Part shown: piece after piece, positions 1 through 8,444 of the stretch
How the letters are laid out: every line of letters starts with the position of its first letter
How positions within the stretch are numbered: position 1 is the first letter of the stretch
Source of the DNA: Verrucomicrobiaceae bacterium
Lineage (GTDB): Bacteria > Verrucomicrobiota > Verrucomicrobiia > Verrucomicrobiales > Verrucomicrobiaceae
Assembly (NCBI GenBank): GCA_947440575.1
Contig: CANETF010000011.1
Span: forward strand, 1 to 52,073
Reading direction: 5' to 3'
Length of the DNA stretch: 52,073 nt
The notes under the pieces: model-generated
Told to the model about the DNA's origin: nothing
The model's input: only the letters and a program-made list of their open reading frames with translations
Databases searched by the model: none
Translations under genes and position numbers: made by a program

Positions 1-1
1 C

Positions 2-421
2 GTCGATCTCCGCCCCCTGCGTCACACGCTCAGCCCCGACGGCGATGCGGTGCTGGAACTCAGTGCTGACTTCCTCGATGCCCGCCCCCCCAACACAAAG
101 CCCTCCATCACCTTCTTCTGCCAGCTCTACCTCTTCCAAGGTGATCCCACCGCCTTGCATCAAGGTTGGCCGCAAAACATTACCGACACGCTCGCCAGCG
201 GCAGCGCCCAGGTCACCACCCTCGGCACAGATGCCAAAAGCACCCGCACCCTCACCGCCAAGTGCCTCATTCACGCCGAAGCCGACTTCGCCGTCATCCA
301 AATCGCCGCCCGCCCCAATCTCCGCCCCGCCCAGCTCGATTCACTCTTCGCCGATAACGTGAAACTCACGCTCAAAACCCAGCCCACCCTGCCCATCCGA
401 ATCGTTCAGGTTCGCCCCTAA
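2..421 (+). CDS. Hypothetical protein, C-terminal part (5' end outside window)
   Basis: The reading frame is open from base 2 and ends at TAA 419-421, so the gene starts before the window. About 139 residues are visible. They are mostly beta-prone and polar, with no transmembrane segment and no motif that I recognise. An internal GTG at 50 is a possible start, but the frame continues upstream without a stop, so a truncated longer protein is the simpler reading. It lies 48 bases before the histidine kinase on the same strand and could share a transcript with it. Function unknown. Confidence 0.6.
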   Translation, partial: VDLRPLRHTLSPDGDAVLELSADFLDARPPNTKPSITFFCQLYLFQGDPTALHQGWPQNITDTLASGSAQVTTLGTDAKSTRTLTAKCLIHAEADFAVIQIAARPNLRPAQLDSLFADNVKLTLKTQPTLPIRIVQVRP

Positions 422-423
422 TG

Positions 424-439
424 TCACGCTTTTGCGTGA
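424..439. other. Small perfect hairpin just after a stop codon
   Basis: TCACGC and GCGTGA (6-bp stem) surround a TTTT loop, starting three bases after the stop of the upstream gene. A second small stem (GTGC-TTC-GCAC, about 443-453) follows. No T-run follows, so this is at best a weak terminator or an RNA-processing structure between the first gene and the histidine kinase. Confidence 0.35.
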
Positions 440-469
440 GTTGTGCTTCGCACTCCGTTGTAGAAGGTA

Positions 470-2386
470 ATGCTGTTGAATTCGCTCCTTCTCAGCCTCG
501 CTCCCTTCGCCGCCGTCGCGCAAGTGGGCGGCGCTTGGACGTGGCTAAATGATGACATCGCTTATCTTGAACGGCAGCAGCATACTGCCAATTCCGCACT
601 CGAGGCCCTACCCGCACCGCCCTCCCCTCAATCCCATGAACGCTCCGGCTTTCACAGTGGCTTCGCCCCAAAAGCCGAATCAGCACGCTGGGTCCAGGTG
701 GATCTCGGTGCCGAGTTTCCCCTTCAGGCTGTCGTAATCGTGCCCGCTCTGCTCGGCACCTCTGAAGCCTACGGCTTTCCCCGGCGCTTTCGCGTGGATG
801 CGTCAAATGATCCGCTGTTTGCCGATTCGATCCCACTGCTGGATCAAACCAATGCAGATGTGCCACCGATGCTGGCTCCTTGGCACATTGCAGCCCGTGA
901 AGTGAAAGCTCGCTATGTGCGATTCACAGCGACGAAGCTCTCGCCGCAGCCGGGGATGAGTTCGCGGTTCATCTTTTGTCTCGGAGAACTGCTGGTGTTC
1001 AGTGCTGGACGGAATATCGCGCTGCATGGCGACGTGCTTGCACCAAATGCCGTGGAGACCTTGCCCACCTGGTCACCGAAACACCTGGTGGATGGCACCC
1101 ATCCGCTGGGCCTGCCGGTAAAGGCTGGGGAGAAGCATTCGAATGGCTGGCATAGTGCGATTTCATCCACGGCGGATGCCACGAAATGGGTGCAGGTGGA
1201 TTGGGGATCGAAACAGCGACTGGAAGAGATTCGTCTCATCCCAGCACACCCCCGTGATTATCCGGATCGCTTTGGCTTTGGGTTTCCTCGTCGCTTCAAG
1301 GTCGAGGCCGATGATCAACTTGTCTTCGACAGCACCAGCACCGATTTCGCGAATCCGGGTGATACGCTTGTAGCCTTCCCGACTCCGGGTCTGCAGGCTC
1401 AGAAAATCCGCATCACTGCCACGCAACTCTGGGAACGCAGCGGCGATTTTGTCTTCGCTCTCGCTGAGTTTCAAACCATTGCTGGAGGGAAAAACCTTGC
1501 ACTCGGCAGTGCGGTCACGAGTTCGGATGAAACGACTACGGTCGCTTGGAAGAGCGAGCTTCTTGTGGACGGGCTCAGCAGCTCTGGTGTGTTGATTGAC
1601 GAAGCCGAATGGCTCGCAGGACTCTCAAAGCGTCGTGAACTCACAGTTGAACTCGGTGCGCTTGCGATCGCTCAATCCGCCGCGCTCGCTGTGGCACAAA
1701 CCCGCGCCGTGTGGCTTGCGGGCCTTGTCTCGTTGGCGGTGGCTTCTTTTGCCGTGGTCGCCGTGTTGCATTCGCGGCGTGTTCGCGAACGCGAGATGGA
1801 GACCCTGCGCCAGCGCATCTCGCGCGACCTGCATGATGAGATCGGCAGTCACCTCGGCAGCATCCGGCTGATGTCGGAACTGGCGTTGCGGGAAGACGCG
1901 GCTTCGGAATCATTGGATGAGATTCATCGCCTCGCAGGAGAGGCCGCCGAGTCCATGCGCGGCATCATCTGGCTCGTGCGCGAGGGCGATGCGCCGAAGC
2001 TCACAAGCCTCGTCGAAGCCATGCGCCAAAGCGCTGCGGCGTTGCTCAAAGGCATCGACACGCACCTTCAGGTTTCCTCGGGCAACGACGCAGCCACCGC
2101 TTCACTCACCTTTCACCGACAGGTGTTTCTGCTCTTCCGCGAAGCTGTGCATAACATCGCCAAGCACGCGAATGCCATGAAGGTGGAGATAGAAGTCTCT
2201 TGGCAGGCCAGGCGCTTTCAACTTCGTATCGTGGACAATGGCTGCGGCTTCGATGTCGCTGCTGTCACTGCCGGAAACGGTCTGGCCAATCTGCGGCATC
2301 GCGCCGAGGTGATCGGTGGCGAACTGACGTTCACCAGCGAGTCGGGCAAAGGCACACACATCACCTTGGAGGCGCGCCTTTCATGA
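470..2386 (+). CDS. Sensor histidine kinase with two discoidin-like extracytoplasmic domains
   Basis: This is a 638-residue membrane histidine kinase, presumably phosphorylating the response regulator encoded next. Residues 1-18 form a signal peptide. Two F5/8-type-C (discoidin)-like domains follow (about 55-178 and 200-336), each with a WVQVD start and a GFPRRF-V strand, plus a partial third repeat at about 340-370. One membrane helix spans about 413-433. A HisKA_3 domain follows with the phospho-acceptor His455 in RDLHDEIG. The ATPase domain has an N box near 556-567, DNGCGF at 589-594 and GNGLANL at 602-608. The architecture is that of a NarL/LiaS-type kinase. The sensor region closely resembles the discoidin domain of the PSCyt protein at 3074-5992, which suggests glycan or cell-surface sensing; the ligand is unknown. 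The stop overlaps the regulator start. The start is preceded closely by an AGAAGG-like site. Confidence 0.9.
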   Translation: MLLNSLLLSLAPFAAVAQVGGAWTWLNDDIAYLERQQHTANSALEALPAPPSPQSHERSGFHSGFAPKAESARWVQVDLGAEFPLQAVVIVPALLGTSEAYGFPRRFRVDASNDPLFADSIPLLDQTNADVPPMLAPWHIAAREVKARYVRFTATKLSPQPGMSSRFIFCLGELLVFSAGRNIALHGDVLAPNAVETLPTWSPKHLVDGTHPLGLPVKAGEKHSNGWHSAISSTADATKWVQVDWGSKQRLEEIRLIPAHPRDYPDRFGFGFPRRFKVEADDQLVFDSTSTDFANPGDTLVAFPTPGLQAQKIRITATQLWERSGDFVFALAEFQTIAGGKNLALGSAVTSSDETTTVAWKSELLVDGLSSSGVLIDEAEWLAGLSKRRELTVELGALAIAQSAALAVAQTRAVWLAGLVSLAVASFAVVAVLHSRRVREREMETLRQRISRDLHDEIGSHLGSIRLMSELALREDAASESLDEIHRLAGEAAESMRGIIWLVREGDAPKLTSLVEAMRQSAAALLKGIDTHLQVSSGNDAATASLTFHRQVFLLFREAVHNIAKHANAMKVEIEVSWQARRFQLRIVDNGCGFDVAAVTAGNGLANLRHRAEVIGGELTFTSESGKGTHITLEARLS

Positions 2387-3015
2387 AGAGCATCTGGATC
2401 ATCGAGGACCACACCGCCTTTCGTCGCACGCTTGTCCGTGTGTTGAATGCGGAGGATGGCCTGCAATGCTTGCGTGACTTCGATTCATGCGAAAAGGCTC
2501 TCGCCGCACTCCAGAGGGATGACGCGCCAGACCTGATCCTGCTTGATGTGGGCCTGCCCGGCATGAGCGGCCTTGAAGGCATCCGCCTCATCAAAGAACG
2601 CTCACCCGGAGCTCTCGTCGTCATCCTCACGGTCTTCGAAGATGATGACAAAGTCTTCTCCGCAATCTGCGCCGGAGCCGCTGGCTATCTTTTGAAGACC
2701 AGTAGCGTCACCGAGATCACACAGGCCGTGCGCGACGCGCTTGCTGGCGGCTCACCCATGACCTCACGCATCGCCCGCCGTGTCCTCGACATGTTCTCCA
2801 AACTCGCCCCAAAACAAAGCGACTATGGCCTCAGTGACCGCGAAAAGGAAATCCTCCAACTCATGACCACCGGCCTCATCAAGAAGGAAATCGCCGACGG
2901 ACTTTCCCTCAGCGTTCACACCGTCGACACCTACCTCCGCCGTATCTACGAGAAACTAGCGGTCAATACGCGCACCGGTGCCGTTGCCAAAGCACTGAAA
3001 GAAGGCCTCGTCTGA
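2383..3015 (+). CDS. NarL/FixJ-family response regulator
   Basis: The 210-residue protein has an N-terminal receiver domain with acidic residues E8/D9, phospho-acceptor Asp55 in LILLDVGLPG, Thr83 and Lys105. A LuxR-type helix-turn-helix covers about 149-205 (LSDREKEILQL, KKEIADGLSLSVHTVDTYLRRIYEKL). The ATG at 2383 overlaps the kinase stop (ATGA), indicating translational coupling and a cognate pair. The frame is open further upstream to 2200, but that stretch lies inside the kinase ATPase domain and is not part of the receiver fold, so it is excluded. Targets cannot be read from the sequence. The catabolic-type genes starting 59 bases downstream are the obvious candidates. Confidence 0.93.
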   Translation: MKSIWIIEDHTAFRRTLVRVLNAEDGLQCLRDFDSCEKALAALQRDDAPDLILLDVGLPGMSGLEGIRLIKERSPGALVVILTVFEDDDKVFSAICAGAAGYLLKTSSVTEITQAVRDALAGGSPMTSRIARRVLDMFSKLAPKQSDYGLSDREKEILQLMTTGLIKKEIADGLSLSVHTVDTYLRRIYEKLAVNTRTGAVAKALKEGLV

Positions 3016-3073
3016 CCCTGTCCCGCACTCGCGTGGCATGACAGTTTCATCATTAGCCCGTAAACATCCTCCC

Positions 3074-5992
3074 ATGCGCCTGCTCATCCTCTCCACTCTC
3101 GCCACTTCGTCCGCCTTGGCGGTCGACTTCGTCCGCGATGTGCGCCCCATCTTCGAGCAGCATTGCTATGAATGCCACGGGGCCAAAAAACAAAAAGCCG
3201 ACTTCCGCCTCGATATCAAATCCGTCGCCCTCACCGGAGGCGCGGAACACGCCCCAAACATCGTTCCCGGCAACAGTTCCGCCAGCCCCCTGTTTCGCTT
3301 CGTGAGCGGCGCGGACGAAACAAAAACAATGCCCCCAAAATCAAAGCTCTCCAGCGCTGACATCCAGACCCTAAAAAGCTGGATCGACGAGGGTGCCACT
3401 TGGCCCAATGGCATCGACACGGCAAAACTGGAAGACAAGACCGACTGGTGGAGCTTCAAGCCGTTAAGCCTGCCTCAGGCACCCACAACGGGGCAGATTG
3501 ATGCCTTCATTCACAACCAACTCCAAGCCAACGGCCTGAGTCACGCACCCCAGGCAGACGCACGCACCCTCACTCGCCGTCTCTTCTTCGACCTCACTGG
3601 CCTTCCGCCCACCCCCGAAGAAATCGCTCACTATGCCGCGCTGCCCTATGAAAAACTTGTCGACGACTTACTGGCCTCTCCACGCTATGGCGAGCGGTGG
3701 GCACGGCATTGGCTCGATCTCGTCCACTATGGGGAAACGCATGGCTACGACAAAGATAAGCCGCGCCTAAACGCTTGGCCCTACCGTGACTACGTCATTC
3801 GTGCCCTGAACAACGACAAACCCTACCCACGCTTCGTCGAAGAACAGCTCGCAGGCGACGTGCTCTACCCCGGCACCACCGACGGCATCACCGCTCTCGG
3901 CTTGATCTCAGCGGGACCGTGGGACTACATCGGACACTCAGAAGTCCCTGAGACCAAACTCGACGGCAAGATCGCCCGCCACCTGGATCGCGACGACATG
4001 GTGCAAAATGCGATCGGCACCTTTTGCAGCCTCACCGTCCAGTGTGCTCAGTGCCATGATCACAAATTCGACCCCATCTCTCAGCAAGACTATTACTCGC
4101 TCCAGGCAGTCTTCGCCGGCATTGACCGAACGGAGATCGATTACTACCCGGACGATGCTTCAATGCAGAAATTCGCGGCACTTCAGAAGCAGAAGAAACA
4201 GCTAAGCGACCAGATAGCCGCCTTGGAGGAGCCCTTAAAGAAGAAAGCCGGAGCCGCCTACGCAGCACTCAGCAAACGCATCGATGGCGCCTCCGAAAAA
4301 AACTCGAACCCAAATGCGAAACCCGACTTCGGCTACCACAGCAGCATTTCACCCTCCCAAAACGCAGTCAAATGGGTTCAGGTCGATCTCGGCAAAAGCA
4401 TTCAGGTTGAACGCATCCTTCTGAAACCCTGCTATGACGACTTCGGCAAGATCGGCGGCGGCTTCGGGTTCCCGGTGCGTTTCAAAATCGAAGTCAGTAA
4501 TGATTCCACTTTCAAGACGGGAGTCACCCTGGTTTGGCAAAAGCACGACCTCACCTTCATGAACGACTTCGCCAATCCGGGGCTCAAACCGTTCGAGACC
4601 GGCACCGCAGGTGATGACGGTGTCATTGGCCGCTATGTGCGCGTCACCGCAGTGAAACTCGCTCAGCGCCGTGACGACTACATCTTCGCCCTTGCTGAAC
4701 TGGAGGTTTATGACAGCAAGACGGGGCCGAATCTCGCCGCTGGCCGCCCCGTCAGCTCGCTTGATAGCATCGAATCAGCACCTCGCTGGCGACGCGCCAA
4801 TCTCACCGACGGCATCGCCCCCCAAAGCCCCTCATCAGAAGACAAAAAACAACTCATTCGCGAGCGCGATGCCCTCATGCTCGCACAGGCCGATCAAGCC
4901 ACCCAAACCAAACTCCGTGCCGCACGCAAGCAGCGCGACGCTCTTCCCCAACTACCAGCCCCCCAAAAGGTCTATGCCGGGGCCGTTCACTATGGCACTG
5001 GTTCCTTTAAAGGCACCCATGGCACGCCTCGCACCATTCATGTCCTCAAACGCGGAGACATGAAACAACCCGCACAGGAGGTTCGTCCCGGCAGCTTCGA
5101 ACAAATCAGCCAAATCTTCGCCCTTCCCTTTCATGTCACTGGCACCGACGAATCCGCCCGGCGTGCCGCCTTAGCCAAATGGATCACAGACAAAAACAAC
5201 GCCCTCACTTGGCGCAGTATCGTGAATCGCATCTGGCAGCATCACTTCGGCCGCGGTCTGGTGGATACGGCCAATGACTTTGGCCGCATGGGAGGCAATC
5301 CAAGCCACCCCGAACTTCTCGACTGGCTCGCGTTGACCTTCCGCGATGATCTGGGCGGTAGCTTCAAGAAGCTGCACAAACTCATCGTGATGAGCAGAAC
5401 CTATCGGCAGAGTAGCGATAGCACCTCACCCTCAGACGCCAACAACGTCTTCCTCTCCCATCAGAATCGCCGCAAACTGGACGCCGAGTCCATTCGCGAC
5501 AGCATTCTATCTGTCAGCGGCAAACTCAATCTCACAATGGGCGGACCCAGTTTTCAGGACTTTGTCATCGAGAAGCCTCAGCACAGCCCGCACTACGAAT
5601 ACCATTTACACGATCCCAATGACCCCGCGAGTCACCGCCGAAGCATCTATCGCTTCATCGTCCGCAGCCAGCAACAACCCTTCATGACGGTCTTGGATTG
5701 CGCTGACCCTTCCATGCGCGTGGACAAACGCAACGAATCCCTCAGCCCTCTGCAAGCCCTCGCACTCATGAACAACGGCCTCACCGTCACTATGGCGGAG
5801 CACTTTGCCGATCGAGTCGCCAGGGAAACCCCGGACCTCCACGCGCAAATCACGCTGGCCTTTGCTCTTGCACTCTCCCGAGCCCCCCTGCCCGACGAAC
5901 TCACTCCTCTAACCGCCTTTGCCGAACGTGAGGGACTCGAAAACACATGCCGGCTCATCCTCAATCTCAATGAGTTCAGCTTCATCGACTAA
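3074..5992 (+). CDS. Secreted PSCyt1-DUF1549-discoidin-DUF1553 protein
   Basis: This 972-residue secreted protein belongs to a family typical of Planctomycetes and Verrucomicrobia. A signal peptide (1-16) is followed by a PSCyt1 domain with a haem-binding CxxCH (C31, C34, H35). A DUF1549 (PSCyt2) domain covers about 120-345 and holds a second CxxCH (C324, C327, H328). A short coiled coil lies at about 369-395, a discoidin-like domain at about 420-550 (KWVQVDLG, GFGFPVRF), and DUF1553 (PSD1) at about 690-945 (IVNRIWQHHFGRGLV, NDFGRMGGNPSHP). I chose the ATG at 3074 over the in-frame start at 3038 because the signal peptide begins there. The DUF1501 gene follows after 6 bases, the usual pairing for this family. 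The biochemical role of the family is unresolved; a redox or glycan-catabolic function in the periplasm is inferred. Confidence 0.88.
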   Translation: MRLLILSTLATSSALAVDFVRDVRPIFEQHCYECHGAKKQKADFRLDIKSVALTGGAEHAPNIVPGNSSASPLFRFVSGADETKTMPPKSKLSSADIQTLKSWIDEGATWPNGIDTAKLEDKTDWWSFKPLSLPQAPTTGQIDAFIHNQLQANGLSHAPQADARTLTRRLFFDLTGLPPTPEEIAHYAALPYEKLVDDLLASPRYGERWARHWLDLVHYGETHGYDKDKPRLNAWPYRDYVIRALNNDKPYPRFVEEQLAGDVLYPGTTDGITALGLISAGPWDYIGHSEVPETKLDGKIARHLDRDDMVQNAIGTFCSLTVQCAQCHDHKFDPISQQDYYSLQAVFAGIDRTEIDYYPDDASMQKFAALQKQKKQLSDQIAALEEPLKKKAGAAYAALSKRIDGASEKNSNPNAKPDFGYHSSISPSQNAVKWVQVDLGKSIQVERILLKPCYDDFGKIGGGFGFPVRFKIEVSNDSTFKTGVTLVWQKHDLTFMNDFANPGLKPFETGTAGDDGVIGRYVRVTAVKLAQRRDDYIFALAELEVYDSKTGPNLAAGRPVSSLDSIESAPRWRRANLTDGIAPQSPSSEDKKQLIRERDALMLAQADQATQTKLRAARKQRDALPQLPAPQKVYAGAVHYGTGSFKGTHGTPRTIHVLKRGDMKQPAQEVRPGSFEQISQIFALPFHVTGTDESARRAALAKWITDKNNALTWRSIVNRIWQHHFGRGLVDTANDFGRMGGNPSHPELLDWLALTFRDDLGGSFKKLHKLIVMSRTYRQSSDSTSPSDANNVFLSHQNRRKLDAESIRDSILSVSGKLNLTMGGPSFQDFVIEKPQHSPHYEYHLHDPNDPASHRRSIYRFIVRSQQQPFMTVLDCADPSMRVDKRNESLSPLQALALMNNGLTVTMAEHFADRVARETPDLHAQITLAFALALSRAPLPDELTPLTAFAEREGLENTCRLILNLNEFSFID

Positions 5993-5998
5993 GCCAAC

Positions 5999-7432
5999 AT
6001 GATCACACGCCGCCAACTTCTCCAAACTGCCGGCCAGGGCTTCGGTGCCCTCGCTCTTAGCTCTCTGAACGCTTCAGAAGCTCCTCAGCGCGCGCTTACC
6101 GTTGCGCCAAAGGCCAAGCGCGTCGTCCAACTCTTTATGGGCGGTGCCGCAAGTCATATCGACCTCTTTGATTTCAAACCCGCACTCATCAAACATCATG
6201 GAGAGGCTGCGGATTTCGGAGAAGCCGTCGAAGCCTTCCAAAACGGACTCGGCCCTTGGAAAAAACCGGTGTGGGACTTCAAACCCCATGGACAATGCGG
6301 CAAGCGGTTCAGCGAAGTCGTCGCGCCACTCGGCCTCTGCGCTGATGACATGGCCTTTGTTCATAACATGGTCGGCAAAACGGGCGTGCACTCCCAAGGC
6401 ACCTTACTCCAGGCGACCGGCTTCAATTTACCCGGTTTTCCCGGCATGGGCTGCTGGGTAAGCTATGGCCTCGGCTCGCTCAGCGACAATCTGCCCACCT
6501 TTGTCGTCTTGCCGGATCACCGTGGCTTTGCATCCAATGGCCCAAAGAACTGGGACAGCGCTTTCCTGCCCTCTCAACATGCAGGCACTATCATCTATCC
6601 TGGGGCAGAAACGCCCATCAGCGATCTTTTCCCCCACAAATCCGGCCGCTATATCAAGGCCGCCAGTGACCGCTCCAGCTTTGCCCTGCTGAAACAACTC
6701 AACCACGTCCACCAGCAGCAACGCGAAGAAGACCGCCGTCTGGAATCCCGCATCAAAAGCTACGAACTCGCCGCTAAGATGCAGCTCGCCGCACCCGAAG
6801 CACTGGATATCAGCAAAGAATCCGCCGCAATCAAAGCCATGTATGGCATCCAGGAACATCGCAAAGAATGGCCCACCCAAATCAATGCTGCCGAAGAAGC
6901 AGACTACATGGGCCGAAAATGCCTCGCCGCCCGCCGACTCCTGGAACGTGGTGTGCGCTTTGTGCAAATCTGGAGCGGCAATGACAATGGCTTTCCCCGC
7001 CGCAATTGGGATAGCCATGAGGATGTTGAACGCGATCACGGCCCGCTGGCCTGGGGCATGGCCAAAGCCGTCTCCGCCCTGATCCTCGATCTCAAACAAC
7101 GCGGCCTACTTGATGACACCATCATTCTCTGGACCACCGAATTCGGGCGCATGCCCAGCACCCAGGGCGGCAAAGGCCGCGACCACAATCCCTACGTTTT
7201 CACTAACTGGCTCTGCGGCGGCGGCATCAAAGGCGGCGTCACAGCCGGAGAAAGCGACCAATGGGGCTACAAACCCCTCGACCGCGCCAACCCGACCACC
7301 TGTTATGACATCCACGCCACCATCATGCACCTGCTAGGCATCGACCACGAAAAACTCACCGTCCGTCATAACGGCATCGACCGCCGACTCACCGATGTCC
7401 ACGGTCACGTGATAAAAGATCTTCTAGCTTAG
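5999..7432 (+). CDS. DUF1501 family protein (Tat-type signal)
   Basis: The 477-residue protein starts with a twin-arginine signal (ITRRQLLQTAGQGFGALALSS), so it is probably exported folded. The DUF1501 hallmark LFMGGAASHIDLFDFKP lies near residue 42. Further family blocks are LWTTEFGRMPS, GRDHNPYVFTNWLCGGGIKGG and a C-terminal DIHATIMHLLGIDHEKLT. The family has an alkaline-phosphatase/sulfatase-like fold, but its substrate is unknown. It sits 6 bases after the DUF1549/DUF1553 gene, almost certainly in the same operon. Pairing of these two families is standard in PVC genomes. Confidence 0.9.
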   Translation: MITRRQLLQTAGQGFGALALSSLNASEAPQRALTVAPKAKRVVQLFMGGAASHIDLFDFKPALIKHHGEAADFGEAVEAFQNGLGPWKKPVWDFKPHGQCGKRFSEVVAPLGLCADDMAFVHNMVGKTGVHSQGTLLQATGFNLPGFPGMGCWVSYGLGSLSDNLPTFVVLPDHRGFASNGPKNWDSAFLPSQHAGTIIYPGAETPISDLFPHKSGRYIKAASDRSSFALLKQLNHVHQQQREEDRRLESRIKSYELAAKMQLAAPEALDISKESAAIKAMYGIQEHRKEWPTQINAAEEADYMGRKCLAARRLLERGVRFVQIWSGNDNGFPRRNWDSHEDVERDHGPLAWGMAKAVSALILDLKQRGLLDDTIILWTTEFGRMPSTQGGKGRDHNPYVFTNWLCGGGIKGGVTAGESDQWGYKPLDRANPTTCYDIHATIMHLLGIDHEKLTVRHNGIDRRLTDVHGHVIKDLLA

Positions 7433-7549
7433 CCACTAAAAGCATCCCAATCTCCAACCCCTCTTCGTGCCGCTTCATGGGTATCCCTGACTACGCACAG
7501 TCGGCCGAAATCATGTCGAGTGCCGGAACGGTTCTCCGTATTCCCCAAG

Positions 7550-8371
7550 ATGATCCGCTCTGCCTTCCTCCTATTTTTCGCCTTCCCCGCCATCGCTCTC
7601 GACTACCCACACGCCACCGCCGAACCCCAAAAGACCGGCTGGCCCCTCACCGCCGAAGAACGGACCTATGTCGTTGATAAGCCGGAACATGATCGCCGTC
7701 CTGGCCGCGAGTCGAACAAGCATCTGCCGCAACTTTGGCCCCAAGTGCCGACCGCAGGGCATTTCGGCGGCGACTCCTGGCTGAGGCTCCACGAAGCCCA
7801 TGTGAAAACCGTGCAACAAAACCAAGGCCCCATCGACGTCCTGCTCGTGGGCGACAGCATCACGATCCAGTGGGGCGACTCCTGGAAAAAGCACTTCCCC
7901 GATCTCAAAGCCGTGAACATCGGCATCGGCGGTGACAAAACGCAAAATGTGCTCTGGCGTCTCGACCATGGCGGCGTCGAGGGACTCCAACCTAAGGCCA
8001 TCGTACTTATGATCGGCAACAACAACATGTTCTTCACCCCCGAAACCGGCATCGAAGCCGCCGCACTCGGCATCCAGATGTGCGTCAAAAACCTGCGCGA
8101 AAAATTTCCCACCGCCACAATCATCGTCGCGAAGATCCTACCTGCTCATACGCCCGGCAACGCCTTCTACGAAGACATCAAGAAGACCAACGCCGCCATG
8201 GACCCCCTCAAACTCGACAGCGACCCCAACCTGCGCCTGCTCGACCTCTGGCCCGACTTCACCAACGCCGACGGCACCCTCAAGAAAGACCTCTTCACCC
8301 CGGACAACATCCACCTCTCTCCCGCAGGTTATGCCGTGTATGCGGAAAAGTTGAAGCCACTGCTGAAGTGA
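7550..8371 (+). CDS. Secreted SGNH/GDSL-family hydrolase
   Basis: This 273-residue exported esterase/acetylhydrolase-like protein resembles the platelet-activating-factor acetylhydrolase branch. A signal peptide covers 1-17 (MIRSAFLLFFAFPAIALDY). Block I is GDS with nucleophile Ser103, block II is GIGGDKTQNV (126-135), block III is GNNN (156-159), and the C-terminal Asp252-x-x-His255 (DNIHLSP) completes the triad. I chose the ATG at 7550 because the upstream alternative at 7520 would place a polar stretch before the signal peptide. Such enzymes often remove acetyl groups from glycans, which fits the neighbouring sulfatase. The real substrate is unknown. Confidence 0.88.
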   Translation: MIRSAFLLFFAFPAIALDYPHATAEPQKTGWPLTAEERTYVVDKPEHDRRPGRESNKHLPQLWPQVPTAGHFGGDSWLRLHEAHVKTVQQNQGPIDVLLVGDSITIQWGDSWKKHFPDLKAVNIGIGGDKTQNVLWRLDHGGVEGLQPKAIVLMIGNNNMFFTPETGIEAAALGIQMCVKNLREKFPTATIIVAKILPAHTPGNAFYEDIKKTNAAMDPLKLDSDPNLRLLDLWPDFTNADGTLKKDLFTPDNIHLSPAGYAVYAEKLKPLLK

Positions 8372-8384
8372 GTTGCTATCGTCC

Positions 8385-8437
8385 GGAGAATGGGGGCAAA
8401 AGAATCTAAAACTCATTCTACTGCCCACCCATCCGCC
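8385..8437. repeat. Palindromic intergenic repeat, copy 1
   Basis: The left arm at 8385-8405 contains GGAGAATGGGGGC then AAAAGAAT. The right arm at 8415-8437 begins ATTCTACTGCCCACCC and is the imperfect reverse complement of the left arm. It lies between the SGNH hydrolase stop and the sulfatase start. It is the most diverged of the three copies (others at 10411 and 13120). Confidence 0.65.
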
Positions 8438-8444
8438 ATCTTCC

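Noticed and set aside
6428..7099. Long open frame on the minus strand inside the DUF1501 gene (223 codons)
   Set aside because: It is a mirror of a high-GC gene on the other strand, with no family motif and an odd Gly/Ala/Phe composition.
8373..8444. Upstream TTG start for the sulfatase
   Set aside because: It would place 24 residues encoded by the palindromic repeat before the signal peptide.
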